Below, piece after piece: positions 1-11,098 of a DNA stretch of 64,000 nt. Within the stretch, counting starts at the first letter, position 1; the number at the start of each line of letters is the position of its first letter. Origin of the DNA: Trichoderma breve (taxonomy: Eukaryota; Ascomycota; Sordariomycetes; Hypocreales; Hypocreaceae); NCBI RefSeq assembly GCF_028502605.1, contig NC_079234.1, positions 5,270,001-5,334,000 on the forward strand, written 5' to 3'. A model generated the notes under the pieces. It searched no databases, was not told the DNA's origin, and saw only the letters and a program-made list of their open reading frames with translations. Position numbers and translations under genes: made by a program.

Positions 1-272
1 CTGGGCCATCTTTTTTTCTCTTCTTTTTCTCCTTCTTCTTTTCCTCTTCTTCTCCCTTCTGATCTCTTCACATTCTCTATCTTCCGTCCCGCAGTCAGTC
101 TCGGCTCAGCGCAAGAGCATGGAACTGTAACAGCACCAGCCTCGAAGCCTTCTCCCCGCCCTCCTCGGTATCCTCGTTATCCCACTCTCTCTGTCTCTCG
201 CCTCGGCTTCTCTCCCCGTACGACAACACAAGACAAGACAGAAAATCCCTACGAACAACGGCAGCTCAAACC
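1..272 (+). promoter_or_regulatory. Pyrimidine-rich leader/promoter of the acyltransferase gene
   Basis: No gene is visible here. Positions 8-60 and 140-230 are dense in C and T, as is common in promoters and 5' untranslated leaders of filamentous fungi. The segment runs straight into the start codon of the acyltransferase at 273. The window begins inside this region, so the full promoter is not seen. Confidence 0.4.
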
Positions 273-1240
273 ATGGTCCTCTTCCTTGGCTTCATCGCCA
301 AGTTCCTCGTCGGCTACACAGCGCTGACAATCTCCTTCTACATGCTGTCCCTTGTCGTCCCCAAGGCGGCCTTCGTGGCCCGCGTCCTGGCCGCCTACAT
401 GACGCTCATCGCCTGCGCGCTCTACGGCGTCATCGCCTCCATCGTCCTGACCGTCCTGGGCAAGCAGCAGATTGCGCAGTGGACCGTCGCGCGGGCCTTC
501 CACTACTCCATGCAGCTGACCACGGGCGTCGAGTTTGTCATTGACGACCCGGACAACGTCCTCAACACCACGCGGCCCGCCGTCTTCATCGGCAACCACC
601 AGACCGAGCTCGACGTGCTCATGCTGGGCGCCATCTTCCCCAAGTACTGCAGCGTCACGGCAAAGGCCCAGCTCAAGAAGGTGCCCTTCCTCGGCTGGTT
701 CATGAGCCTCAGCGGCACAATCTTCATCGACCGCAAGAACAGCAAGGACGCCCGCTCCGCCATGGACGGCGCCGCCTCCGAGATCAAGACCAAGCGCCAG
801 AGCGTCTACATGTTCCCCGAGGGCACTCGCAGCTACACCAAGGAGCCCGCGCTGCTGCCCTACAAGAAGGGCGCCTTCCACCTGGCCGTGCAGTCCGGCG
901 TCCCCATTGTCCCCGTCGTCGTGGCCAATTACAGCCACATCCTCTACATCAAGGGCCTGGTCTTTAACTCTGGCAAGATTCCCATCAAAGGTATGTCTTC
1001 AAACCTGTTCAAACCCGGAATTATCAACCGTAATGCTAATGTATGCCTAACCCTTTAGTCTTGCGCCCCATCCCCACCACAAACCTCACCTCCGCCGATG
1101 TCGACGAGCTCACCCAGTCCACCCGCGAACTCATGCTCAAGGAGCTCATCAGCCTCACCGAAAAGGCTCGCGGCCGCCCAATCGCCGTCCCCACCTCCCT
1201 CAACGGCAACTCCACAGCAAAGAGCACCGCCATCAACTAG
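273..1240 (+). CDS. SLC1: 1-acyl-sn-glycerol-3-phosphate acyltransferase (lysophosphatidate acyltransferase)
   Basis: Transfers an acyl chain from acyl-CoA to lysophosphatidic acid, giving phosphatidic acid, the precursor of membrane phospholipids and triacylglycerol. It is expected in the ER or lipid droplets. Two exons, 273-990 and 1059-1240, are joined across a 68-nt intron (donor GTATGT, branch-like TGCTAAT, acceptor TTTAG), giving 299 residues, the usual size for the family. The catalytic NHxxxxD box (NHQTELD) is at residues 108-114 and the substrate-binding FPEGTRS block at 181-187. Hydrophobic segments lie at about 5-30 and 35-63, consistent with membrane anchoring. The ATG at 273 is the first in frame and begins a typical hydrophobic N-terminus. 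The gene converges on the gelsolin-like gene downstream. Family assignment is secure; SLC1 orthology is inferred. Confidence 0.93.
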
Positions 1241-1896
1241 AAGTTGGCCGCGGCTACTACACCACAGCGTATGCGCTCATAGATTATGAAGTCAACGAGA
1301 GAACGCCCCCTTTTAGCGATAGAGATATCAACCATGTTTGAAAACCCCCTCTAGAAAAAGAAACAAAGAGACTGGTATGCCCTCAAGTTAGATTAGACAC
1401 GGCAGGCTGGCGGATTCAAATGGCGAAATAGGACGGACGGTGGGTGGAAGGGTTAAAGAGCGGGTTTTGACATGTGCGAGGTCAATTTCAAATTGATACC
1501 CATTAGAATCAAAAAACAAGAAAAAACAAAACTCTCTTATGGCATTTTTTTGTATTATTTATTGTATGATGAACTTTTATATTGTTTTTCACTATCCTTG
1601 TTAAAACAGATAGCAATTCGTCTGTACAGCTTTCTCTCCATCTACATTTCAACTCCCAACTGGCCAAAGAAATAAAGGTATGTGTCTAAACGCTCTACAT
1701 GCGCTCCCCCCATACGCCTCTTAAAACACGAAGCTGCCAAACTCCAGATACCGCCGCCTCTTTTGCCCCTTTTTCTTTTTTCTTCTTCCGATACCACACA
1801 TTGCCAGGAGATTCCATCATTCCTCAGTTCCTCTTTTTTCTCATAACCACGACCAATGTACACAACGTAACCACTGCGCAGGGCAGACATCTATAT
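1241..1896. other. Convergent intergenic region, no gene
   Basis: Shared 3' region of the acyltransferase (+) and the DUF4045/gelsolin gene (-). It is AT-rich from about 1480 to 1670 and has a consensus AATAAA at 1671-1676, a possible polyadenylation element of the forward gene. Short open frames here have no gene-like composition. Confidence 0.5.
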
Positions 1897-4800
1897 TTAC
1901 TCCCTCAACGCCAAGATGGCCTGCGTAAGAGGCACAACCCTAAGACTGCGACCTCGCTTCAATCCAGCTTCGCTCGAAGGATTGTGCAAGAGCGTCGGGC
2001 ACCGCTCATCGGTCCACTTGCGGAACACTCGCTTCAGGTCCCGCGGCGCACCCTCGAGAACAACCGTCGAGATGGGGATAAAGGGTCGATCCTCCATGCT
2101 GGCGGCCAGGACGGCATATTCCTGAGCAAAGTCGAGGGCGGTGCGGAAGGATGCGTACTGGGACTGGGCCTGGGAGCCAACAATGATGTACATCTCAAAG
2201 AAGGCATCGAGAATGTAGATGTTGAATGTTGACATGTCGGCTTGATTGAACGGGCAAATCTCAAAGATCTAGAAAATCTGTGGTCAGTAAACTGCTATAA
2301 AGGAATACCCAAATGTCCACCGTCATGTACGTGTTTTGCTCACCTTTTGCCTAGACTCTACATCGGCACAAAAGAGTCTGCCGTTGTATTTCCCATAACT
2401 AGGCTTCAGTCTCCAGTGATCCGCCGAGTGAGGCTTCGACTCGCCGCCCATCATGTCCCAGAAGGACGCAGGCTCGTTGCCCTCGTCATACTCAATCAGC
2501 TGTCCAGTCACCGTCAAGTCCATACCAATGAGGCGTGCACAGCTGAGCTCCTCCACATCGCTTCCCTTGCCCTTCCACAAGTAGCAGTTGCCAGAGTGGG
2601 TGATTAGATAGGCAAATCCAGCACAGAGGCTGCCCGTCGTAAAGTCAACCTCGTCAAATGCTACCTGGCCCTGATACCGTCTGCCACAAAGCATGGACGG
2701 CGCAAGCGAGTCGTATCTGGTGCTTGCACCTCTTCGAACAATGACAACGCCGCCAAGGGCCTGTAGGAACTCTGGTGTTTCCTTGCCCTGCCTGATTTTG
2801 ATGAGTTTGCCGCCCAGCTGTCTGGCCTCTTGTTGTGCCACAGCCTCTGCTGCATCCTCATCTGCGTCCGCAACTTCATCGCCGATCCAGAAGTAGACCT
2901 CGCGCACTTTCCATCCGGCCTCGTTGGTAAAATTATGCCCAGCAACGTACATTTCTTGTTCAAAGAGGATACGCTCGCGGTAAGCCGGAACGATCATCTG
3001 CTTGCCCTCCCCATCAATCTGGAACATGTGAAATGACAATGTCTTGCCCTTTGCGCCAGTCTTTGGGTAGTTTGTCAAGATATCAGCATAGTCCATGTCG
3101 CAGGGGACGCTCTCATACGGAGGTCCAAAGAAGTCGTGAAGAATGGCTGATACATCGCTACCATGGCTTGTTTGCGGCCGCGAAGGCGATGCGAGGGGCG
3201 CTTCAACCCGTGGTTGTGGTAGCCGCTGGGAAAAGTTTGCCGCTGCAGGCGGTGGTGACGCTGGTCGTGCGTCGCCTCCCTTTGGTAACCCGTTGAAAGA
3301 AGTCGGCTTGGGTCCTGGCAATGGGGCTTTTATGGCAGCCGGGGCACGCTCTGGTGCAGCGTTTACTGTGGATGGCTTCGATTCACCGAGCATGTTGATG
3401 GCGGATGATCGGGTGTCGGGTAGCGAGCGCTCGGTTTTCTTCACCGGTGACCATGGACCAGTCTTTTGTTGTATCAGCTTCTTAGCCTCTTTGGCAGGCT
3501 CTCCGGTCTTGACTGGTTCCCATGTGCCAGTCTTTTGAGGTGAGAGCTTGCCGGGTGTCCTGGGAGTCTCAGATGCCGCTGTAGTGGTGGTATCCTTGGG
3601 TTGCTCGAAGAATTTTGACATGCGCTTCAAGTTAAGTTTCTTCGGTGCTTCTACCTCCGGCTTCTGAGGTGACTCGGGTCGTGATGATAATAGTTGGCCG
3701 ACCTGGATAGCAGACTCTGTTTGTCGTCTACTACGAAGATTCAAGGGGGCAACAGGCTGCTCCAGAGGTCGGCTGTCAGCCTCTACTTTTCTCGCCTCGA
3801 TAGGCTTTGGTTTAAATGGCACATCAGGCTTTGTGGCCGCTCGATCTTGAATTGGCTGCGTAATTGGCTTCCTGTCTTCAACGGGCGCGGGGAGACGCTG
3901 CTTTCCAAATGCGGCGGGTTGCCGGCTTGCTGGGGACGACTCTGCAGAGCCATTTGTGGTATTGGCGGGAGCGTTGCCTACATTGGTCGGCGCCTTTCTC
4001 CTCGGGCCACGCGCTCGTCCCTTAGTCATGTGCGTCAGCTGAGGGCCTGGTTGTGATGGTTGAGCATCTCCATCGCTTCGTCCTGATTCTTCACCTCGGC
4101 TCCCACCGTTGGAAGCTGCCGGTGGTGGTCCTCGTGCCAGCATCCCGGCAAGGGCAGGGTTAAATCGTCCGGCCAGGCCGCCAAGCTTTGACGGAGCACT
4201 CTTCTTCTTCAAAAGGCTGGGCAGAGACTCTTCGGTCCGGGCTGGCGTATCGGGTTCCTTATTCTCTAGTCTGGTATTCTCAGTCAAGGTGGTCTTCGTG
4301 GGAGTCAAGGATGGGCTGGACTGTTTGGCCAAGTTCACTTGACTTGACTTTCTCTGTGGAGGATCTGGTTTTGAGTAATCGGAATTCTTCGACTGACCGG
4401 ATGGGGTTCGACTCTCGGGAGGCGCGTCTTGCTGGAGCACTGCCGTTGACCTACCCAGCTCACTCCTCATGGCGAGTGCTTCGGGGAGAAGAGGCTTAGG
4501 CTTGTCACGCGTTATAGTATTGGCAATTCCTGTTCCCTCGGCTTGGGCCCTTTTGAAATCGTCTCTCTTCTTCTGTATGGAGTCCTTGAATTCGTCCCTA
4601 ATTACCGACTTCTGTGGCCCGTCAGTCTGGTTGAGAGCCGCCTTGCCACGGAGAATGTTGTCCTTTAGCTCGTCTGGAGCTTTAAAATTTTGAGTCTTGG
4701 TTCTGCGAAGAGTGCCAAATACAGCCTTGAACTCGGGCTCCTGGGTCTTGGGAGTCGGGGCTTCGGCAGCTCGTGGCTTCAAGTTTCCGCGGAAATCCAG

Positions 4801-6875
4801 GTCCTTCTTTGGCGGAGCCTCAGGTTTAACCTTGGTAGGCAGAGGGCTAGGGTTGATAGAGGCGCTGAGAGATTCAGACCGCCTCTCCCTCACTTGATCG
4901 AGAGCGCCCCTCGACTTTGATCTTGGTCTTTCCGGTCCGGCAGTCATGGGCGTGCTCGATGTTGGGAAATTTTGAAACGACGCACGATTCGTTACAGATT
5001 GTGTTCCAGGGGGTGAGTAGATTCCACCCAGACCCGTAGTGTTGAGATTCAGCCTTGAACCCATTGGCGTGGACCTCATAAGCCCATCGATACTAACTTG
5101 GTGCTTGTGAGAGGGAGCAGCGGGTTTGCTTGGCTCGGGAGTAGCATTACCACCACGCTTGTTCTTGTTAAGCTCGACCATCCATGCTGGTTGTTGTGAG
5201 GATGCTGGCTTCGGGGGTAGCTTTGGCGAGTCTGGTTTATTAAGAGCGCTCTCGAGCCAGCTTGACTTCGTCGGGCTCCAACGTCGAGGCTCCATTGTCT
5301 TGGTTGGGGAGAGTGGAAGGGATGCATCATCGAGAAGCTCATGCCTTTGGGGCTGAGGTGGGCTCGTGGAAGTTGGTGTTTTGGGACGCCTTTCAGACGC
5401 TTCTCCATGTCGAGACGTTGGCCGAGAGGATGGACGAGATCTACTTGTCCCTGACGTTGTCGTTGCCGTAGCTACTGTTGGGTCACGAACGAACATGCTT
5501 TGTGGCCTTGGGGGAGCCGCCCCCCTGTCGATTGAGCCACGATGGCTCGCCGTCACGTTCTCGGGACGGGTCAACGCAGGCGGGCTGGCAACAGACCATC
5601 GCTTCACGCTGTCACTCCTCTTCATCATTGCGCTCTGCACAAAACCGCCCATGCCCTTGGTCGGAGACGATGTACGCACAGGAGACGTCCGGCCAGTCGC
5701 TGTTGGGGCAATCGGTTCTGCCTGAGGCCTCTCAGCGGCTGGATTGTCGAAGCTGGGAGGGTTCAAAGAGAACGGAGAAGCAAGTTTGCCGAGAGCACTC
5801 TCGCCTCGGGAGCCAGGACGTTCTCCGGAGTTTTCGCTGCTCATGCCAGGCAGCTGGGCGCTGAGAGACGACATGTCGAGTCGATCATCGTCTTCCACCT
5901 GGTTCCGTCGGTACGCCGCAGAGTCAGCGCCTCTGTCGGCAGTTTGACGAAACCACGACGCATCCTTGGATCCAAGGCTCTTGGCGATCTGGTCCTTGGA
6001 AAGAGGCTGGGTAGGGGATGGAGGCTCCTCTGCAGCGGTCTCGTGCGTGGCGGCCGCATTTCGAGCAGCGACGACGCTCAGCGGGCGGCTGTTGGATCGG
6101 GTCGTACGCCGCTGCCACGAGAGTTGTGAATCTCTTCGAGCAGCTGTGGCATCATCGCCCCGCTTTGCGTCGAGATCCTCAGGGGCCTCGTTCTCTCTCG
6201 CCTGTGAGGTGGAGTGCAGCATGGCATCGGATTGATCCGCCTCTAGGGGTTGCTCTGTCTCGGTCAACGATCGCTCGCGCAGCTTATCCAAGGACTCGCC
6301 GGCTGGGGAGTCGAGTCTCAGCGATTCGGAAAGGTTGACAGTTCGCCGGAGCGTGCGTGGTGACGGCGTGTTGGCTGGCGATGATTTCTGCGGTGAGATG
6401 GATCGGGCGCGTTCTTTTGAATAAGGCGGGTCAGCGTTGTTTCATCAGTAGGTCAGGTCCCGAAATTCATATATGCTCGCTGTTTAGGGCCCCCCATAGC
6501 AGATCTAAGGGGTGTGAGGACGGCCGTAAGAAAACATTTAGACAAAAAGTAAATAAACCTTGTGCCTGGCGGCAACCCTCAGATAGCTCTGACAAACGAA
6601 CACCATGGCAACAAGGCAACGCCAAAAAAGCCAAAGCCTCACACCATCGGGTAGCTACCTAGCAACAGGTACTACCGTCCCCGATTCGATTCTGTGAAGA
6701 AATGGCGAGAATCAAGGCAAAAAAGAACAAGGCACTCACCCTCTCTTCTGGCCTGGCGCTCCCGTTTGGCAGCAAGAAACTCCTCGCGCTCTCGGGCTCG
6801 CATCTCGTCGTCCTCAATCTGCTGCCCCCGCAGGCGCTCGACCTGCTCGAGAAACTGGGATACTTCGTCCGACAT
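1897..6875 (-). CDS. DUF4045/gelsolin-repeat protein (large cytoskeletal protein)
   Basis: Predicted 1525-residue protein from three exons on the minus strand: 6875-6740, 6413-2344 and 2268-1897. The introns are 326 nt (6739-6414) and 75 nt (2343-2269). Exon 1 starts MSDEVSQFLEQVERL and is highly charged and helical. The join to exon 2 gives an RREERARSISP context that fits DUF4045 N-termini as I remember them. A long Ser/Pro/Arg-rich disordered region follows to about residue 1120. Three gelsolin-like modules occupy roughly 1140-1525, ending with the segment MSTFNIYILDAFFEMYIIVG. Gelsolin modules bind and sever or cap actin. An actin role is inferred from the domain, because the fungal DUF4045 family is poorly characterised. 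The acceptor of intron 1 is an unusual AAAAG, so exon 1 is less certain than the rest. Confidence 0.85.
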
Positions 6876-8105
6876 GGTGGGATTGACGACTCTACCGGTG
6901 CGTAAAAGCAGCTGACAATGACATGGCACGGGGGAAAAAAGCTGCCTCTGCTTGTTCCGCTCTCGAGGTCGAAGTCGAGGTCGAGTCTAAGGTCGAGTCT
7001 AAGGTCGAGTTTGAGGTCTGGTGGTGGGGGTTGATTGTCCTCAAACGGATATTGATGGGACGTTGATACATTCGGCAGCAGATTGGCGGTATCAATCTTT
7101 AAGAGAACCTGACACCCGCTACAGTTCCAGTTCACTCGACGCCCTTTTTATTGGGGGTCAATAGCGTGTTGCCGTTGCCGTGGGTTGCGGCCCGCGGGGC
7201 TGCCTTGGGGCGTGTCTAGGCGATCCACGACAGCCCCATAGCATTGACGCCCCTGTAACCTAGCCCCCCAGGAGAAACCGCAGCGCTCATGCAGGGTACG
7301 AGTACGCCCAAGGGGTTTCCGGTATTAAACCCCAACGTCATGAAATTGCATCTCACAGAGCACAGAGCATGCATCTCCTTTTTAGAAATCACCTCCATAC
7401 TATTACATACTATTTGCGCGCGCCATCCCGGCCTCTCCTGAACGGTGGGCAAGGCTCGAGCACCGTCTACACCGAGGGGGCCCTTTCGATTGTTTACTAT
7501 TGATCGCCAATAACAGTAAACACACACACAAACACGAGATGTGCTAGTGCCCGTCGTCAACAAACCCAAATCTTGTCCAAACCCGTAGAGGTTGCAGAGT
7601 GAACTCTTTTCACTTGATTCCATCTGTCTCGCCTGCGTGCCTGGGAACCAAATCTGATCGAGGCCATCCTGCTGCGAACCAATCAAGTCGGCGAGACGGC
7701 CATCAGGCGAGTTGGTCCGATGAGCCTATCCACACAATTTCCACACCATCTTGCCATCTCCCTTGACAACTGGTCCACATGAGTCTTGTACTATGCTTTG
7801 TGCTACTCCGTGTTCCGTATCACCGATCGCCGACCATGGAAGTAGAAGTGGTGCTAGTGCTCGTACATAACACCAGGGACAAGTCATGGTGGTAGTACAA
7901 TTCTGATGAAGTCGTTTCAATACTATCAGTCACTGGGTTGCTGGCTATGTAATATTACTACCCGACTTCCTTGGACCTGTCCCGCGGCCCAGTTCTATAT
8001 CCGTACGTAAAATGCGATGCTTCAATCAAGTAAATACGAGTACATGGAGCAGGGCCTCATGCTCCGTTAGCAACCTCCCTTCGGTTCTTTGAATCAAAGG
8101 TCATC
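6876..8105. other. Intergenic region upstream of the gelsolin-like gene
   Basis: Holds the promoter and leader of the minus-strand gelsolin-like gene and the 3' region of ARL2. It contains the GGTCGA tandem repeat at 6964-7018 and a short CA-rich stretch around 7517-7531. I see no conserved reading frame. Confidence 0.4.
6964..7018. repeat. Imperfect tandem repeat of GGTCGA / GGTCGAGTCTAA
   Basis: About 55 bp of imperfect tandem units: a 6-bp GGTCGA/AGTCGA part followed by two 12-bp GGTCGAGTCTAA units and a decayed third. It lies about 90-140 bp upstream of the gelsolin-like start codon, so it is in the promoter or 5' leader. Confidence 0.75.
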
Positions 8106-8939
8106 TTAATACAAGAAAAGCCGCTTCTTCGCGTCCTCCACCACCCACGACATGCCCTGGTTGAGATTCTTGCCCGTCATAGCCGACGACGGCAAAACAT
8201 GCCACTGATGCGTCCGAATATCGTTCAACCGCAACAACTAGTCAAAAACCTTATTAGACACCCATTCAATCCTTCAAATAGGCTTCAAAGGATAGCTCAC
8301 CGTAACAATCTCTTCTTCAGTCATGCACCCATCCACATCCGTCTTGTTTGCAAATATCAATAAGCAGGCTCCCGCCAAGCGCTACCCTAGATGTTAGCCC
8401 ACATCCACGAAAACTGCAGGCTACCTCGTCACAAACCTCTTCTTCCAGTAGGCCATGGAGTTCCTCCCTGCAGTCGTCTATTCGTAGCCGATCTGTTGTG
8501 TCCACGACCCAGATCAGGGCGTCTGTCTTTTCGAAATAATTCCGCCAGTATGATCGCAGCGTCTTCTGGCCACCCACGTCCCCTATAGAAGTTAGTTGAT
8601 GCCAGCCATGCCTTGCAAAGATCTGCAATGGCTGCCTTACAGATGTTGAGCTTGTATCTGTCACCGTATTGTTAATTTTGGGCCAAAACTTGGGTTAGGA
8701 CGGAAGCAATTACCCTTCGTAGTCAATCGTTTTGATGATAAACCCAAGCGTTGGGCTAACAGTGTTCACATCTTCACCCATAATCTTTTTGACAATTGTC
8801 GTCTTTCCCGCGTTATCAAGACCTCTTTTGATACATCAGTCTCTCAAATTACCAGAGTTGGTAAATTATTCGGCACGTACAACATGAGTATTCGCATCTC
8901 TTTATCCTTTAGGCGGGCTTTGCGTAATATGGATAACAT
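8106..8939 (-). CDS. ARL2: ADP-ribosylation factor-like GTPase ARL2 (tubulin cofactor pathway)
   Basis: Small GTPase of the ARL2/Alp41/Cin4 family, which regulates tubulin folding with cofactor D. Six minus-strand exons: 8939-8881, 8824-8714, 8657-8641, 8582-8437, 8381-8301 and 8237-8106. They give 181 residues, the normal size. The P-loop GLDNAGKT is at 21-28, PTLGF switch I at about 44-48, WDVGGQ at 63-68 and the guanine-specificity NKTD at 123-126. Exon 3 is only 17 nt and the W63 codon is split by intron 3. The protein begins M-L-S-I-L, so it lacks the glycine at position 2 found in human ARL2 and S. pombe Alp41. I recall the same start in other filamentous fungi (not checked). The alternative ARL3 is less likely, because [17 protein letters not shown] is ARL2-like. 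Confidence 0.92.
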
Positions 8940-9436
8940 GTTGCTGGCTGCCCAAAGATTATCTGCCGAGACTTTGTTGTTCTTTCTTTTGGCGAAAAAG
9001 CTTGGGTCAATAAAGACTTTTTCTATGCCTTCCAGATGAGATGAGTAGCTGTGTATTTATAGAAGAAATATCACCCTTAGGCACGGTGTTGATAGACCCA
9101 ATGTTTCATTTATTGTCTGCCTGCTAGGTAGCTACTAAAGTACTCTAATCTTGTAATGCGCTGTCAGAAGGACGGCGTTGCACACGTGATGCAGAGCATT
9201 CCCCATAGTTTTTTGGTTCCTGTTCAACTCCTGACAATGCTAAATGAGCTCCCAAATCCATGATTGAACTATAGCTTCTTTTGATAGAACAATTGATTCG
9301 CAAATTTTTGCTGTAAACACGTCAGCTGGAATGGCTCCTCAAGACTTGGTTCGCATAGACAAACCTGAGAGGTAAATCATCTCGTTCATCACCCAAATCT
9401 CTGCCGCGTCCTGGCAGCAATGCCTGCCCCTCTGAT
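8940..9436. other. Intergenic region between ARL2 and the GNAT gene
   Basis: Promoter side of ARL2 and 3' side of the GNAT-domain gene, both on the minus strand. It is moderately AT-rich and I see no gene or RNA signature. Confidence 0.4.
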
Positions 9437-11098
9437 TCACAAGTTGTAGGCGCCTGGGAAAAGGTCCTCGATATTGGATAGAGGTTGCGTCTCGCGCGCC
9501 CACAGCACGATGTCAAGCCATCGGCTCTCATAGTAACGGTCGGTCTTGACGGCACTGCGCAAATGGCACACTTCTTGGAACTCAAATTTTTGTAAGAAAT
9601 TGGTCGCCAATTTGAGAGCCGGGTCATCTCTGCCAGAGCAGAAAGTTTCGACGTATATCCAGGCGTATTTTCGACGGTTTTGACACGCAATCGACTCATA
9701 CACCTTGGAAGAATCTTGGCATTGCCACTCGTAATCTACCGCTCTTCGGTGGAAAGGTGCTGTGCAAAGTAAAATCCGGTCGAGCAAAGCGGATCCATAC
9801 AGCTTGCCTCGGTGGGAAGGATGAACGACGACTTTCACTTGACCGGTATGTCTAGATCCAGGGCATGGACCCCCGAGCAGGCCAAGTCTGGCTTCAACCA
9901 CAAAGGCTAAGCCCAAAACCTCCTGGGAAACCTTTGCCTGAGTTGAGCGGAATGCGAGGTAGCCTTGATACGCTTTTGTGGCATTCTTAGGCCAGTTGGA
10001 ACGGTCAAGCAAAGGGTCCTCGGTCGTCGTGGCGACAATAAAGGGCTGCAGATTATCTCGGCAACTCTCGTAGATCTTTTGGACATTAGCAGCAGTGACA
10101 TCCCTCCATTCTATGATTTGAGGGCTGCTCGTCGCCCGACTTTCCATGTTGATAATGGCCGCGATGGCTTCAAAGTCTTCAGGCGTAGCGGGTCGTACAA
10201 TGCATTCGGCATTTGGTCCAGTCTCCTGTTCAATAGGTACAGCCTGCACTTGAGGTTTGATCTTGGACCGGATCTTGGTTGCGAGCAGCTCTCGACTTCT
10301 TATCTCTCTGGCTATTTGCAGCTCGACCGTCAAGTTGGCCTGTCGCCAAGCGATATCTCTATGATCACGCGAGGGACCTTCGTGAAGGCTTTTGAAAGTA
10401 TCGGGGTAGCGGATTTCGGGCAAGAAGTCTCCCGTCTCGGTGTCAATGTCCTTCTTGTAATGATCGATCGCACTCTGAGATGCCAACGAATGTATGGCTG
10501 CAGTTGGTTTGGAGGTTTGGAGCAGCCACGCCATTGTTCGCGATGTTTGGGCGCCCTCGGGCATCTCCTCCTGTTTTACCTCATCCTGGCCGTCACCATC
10601 CGAGAGACCTTCACTTATGTTCCACGAGGCCCTGCTTCCCTGAGACTGGACTTCAAAGCCAGTCAATCCCTCCGTAATTTGTGGAGAGTCAGTGGGAATG
10701 GCCTCAGGCTTGATCATCAGTCCTCTGGTCTTGGATTCTGGTTCGAGGACTCGGTTGAGGCTTTCAAGGATCAAATTTCGTGGCTTGGGACTGGTGGCTT
10801 CTTTGTGATCATGCTGGCTGATTTCCGATATACCGGTGGCGCTTGGATGCGTAGGGTCATCGGTCGTTCGAGCCGATACGTTGCTGGACGTTTTAGTCTG
10901 ATATGAGCTCAGTTGCTGGGTGATTGCGACGGCGGCCTCATGGACTGCCTCACCTTTCGCAAGGGCAAAGGAGGGAGAGGGGGTTTTCGGCGTGGCAGGG
11001 CCGTTATTCAACCACTCTCTGAGACCAGTGAATCTCTTGGTGTTTCCATCCCCAGCCGGGGTGAGGTTGGACTTTTCAGATGCAGGTGTCAGGTCCAT
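9437..11098 (-). CDS. GNAT-family N-acetyltransferase domain protein, uncharacterised
   Basis: Single-exon gene of 553 residues. The N-terminal half (1-290) is Ser/Thr/Pro-rich and probably disordered. The C-terminal half has a GNAT fold starting around CIVRPATPEDFEAIAAI (about 294-310). The acetyl-CoA-binding motif A is recognisable as VKVVVHPSHRGKLYGSALLDR, with a degenerate Q/R-x-x-G-x-G/A pyrophosphate loop (RGKLYGSA). The family transfers acetyl groups to amines; the substrate cannot be told from sequence. ATG at 11098 is the first in frame. The open frame matches C-terminal domains found widely in fungal hypothetical proteins as far as I remember, and I know no named member. Confidence 0.8.
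   Translation of the reverse strand: MDLTPASEKSNLTPAGDGNTKRFTGLREWLNNGPATPKTPSPSFALAKGEAVHEAAVAITQQLSSYQTKTSSNVSARTTDDPTHPSATGISEISQHDHKEATSPKPRNLILESLNRVLEPESKTRGLMIKPEAIPTDSPQITEGLTGFEVQSQGSRASWNISEGLSDGDGQDEVKQEEMPEGAQTSRTMAWLLQTSKPTAAIHSLASQSAIDHYKKDIDTETGDFLPEIRYPDTFKSLHEGPSRDHRDIAWRQANLTVELQIAREIRSRELLATKIRSKIKPQVQAVPIEQETGPNAECIVRPATPEDFEAIAAIINMESRATSSPQIIEWRDVTAANVQKIYESCRDNLQPFIVATTTEDPLLDRSNWPKNATKAYQGYLAFRSTQAKVSQEVLGLAFVVEARLGLLGGPCPGSRHTGQVKVVVHPSHRGKLYGSALLDRILLCTAPFHRRAVDYEWQCQDSSKVYESIACQNRRKYAWIYVETFCSGRDDPALKLATNFLQKFEFQEVCHLRSAVKTDRYYESRWLDIVLWARETQPLSNIEDLFPGAYNL

Noticed and set aside
249..938. 229-codon antisense frame over the acyltransferase gene
   Set aside because: It is a shadow of the acyltransferase coding strand, due to biased third codon positions; the sense strand has clear catalytic motifs.
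9965..10906. 313-codon forward frame over the GNAT gene
   Set aside because: Antisense to an intact single-exon gene with a recognisable GNAT domain.
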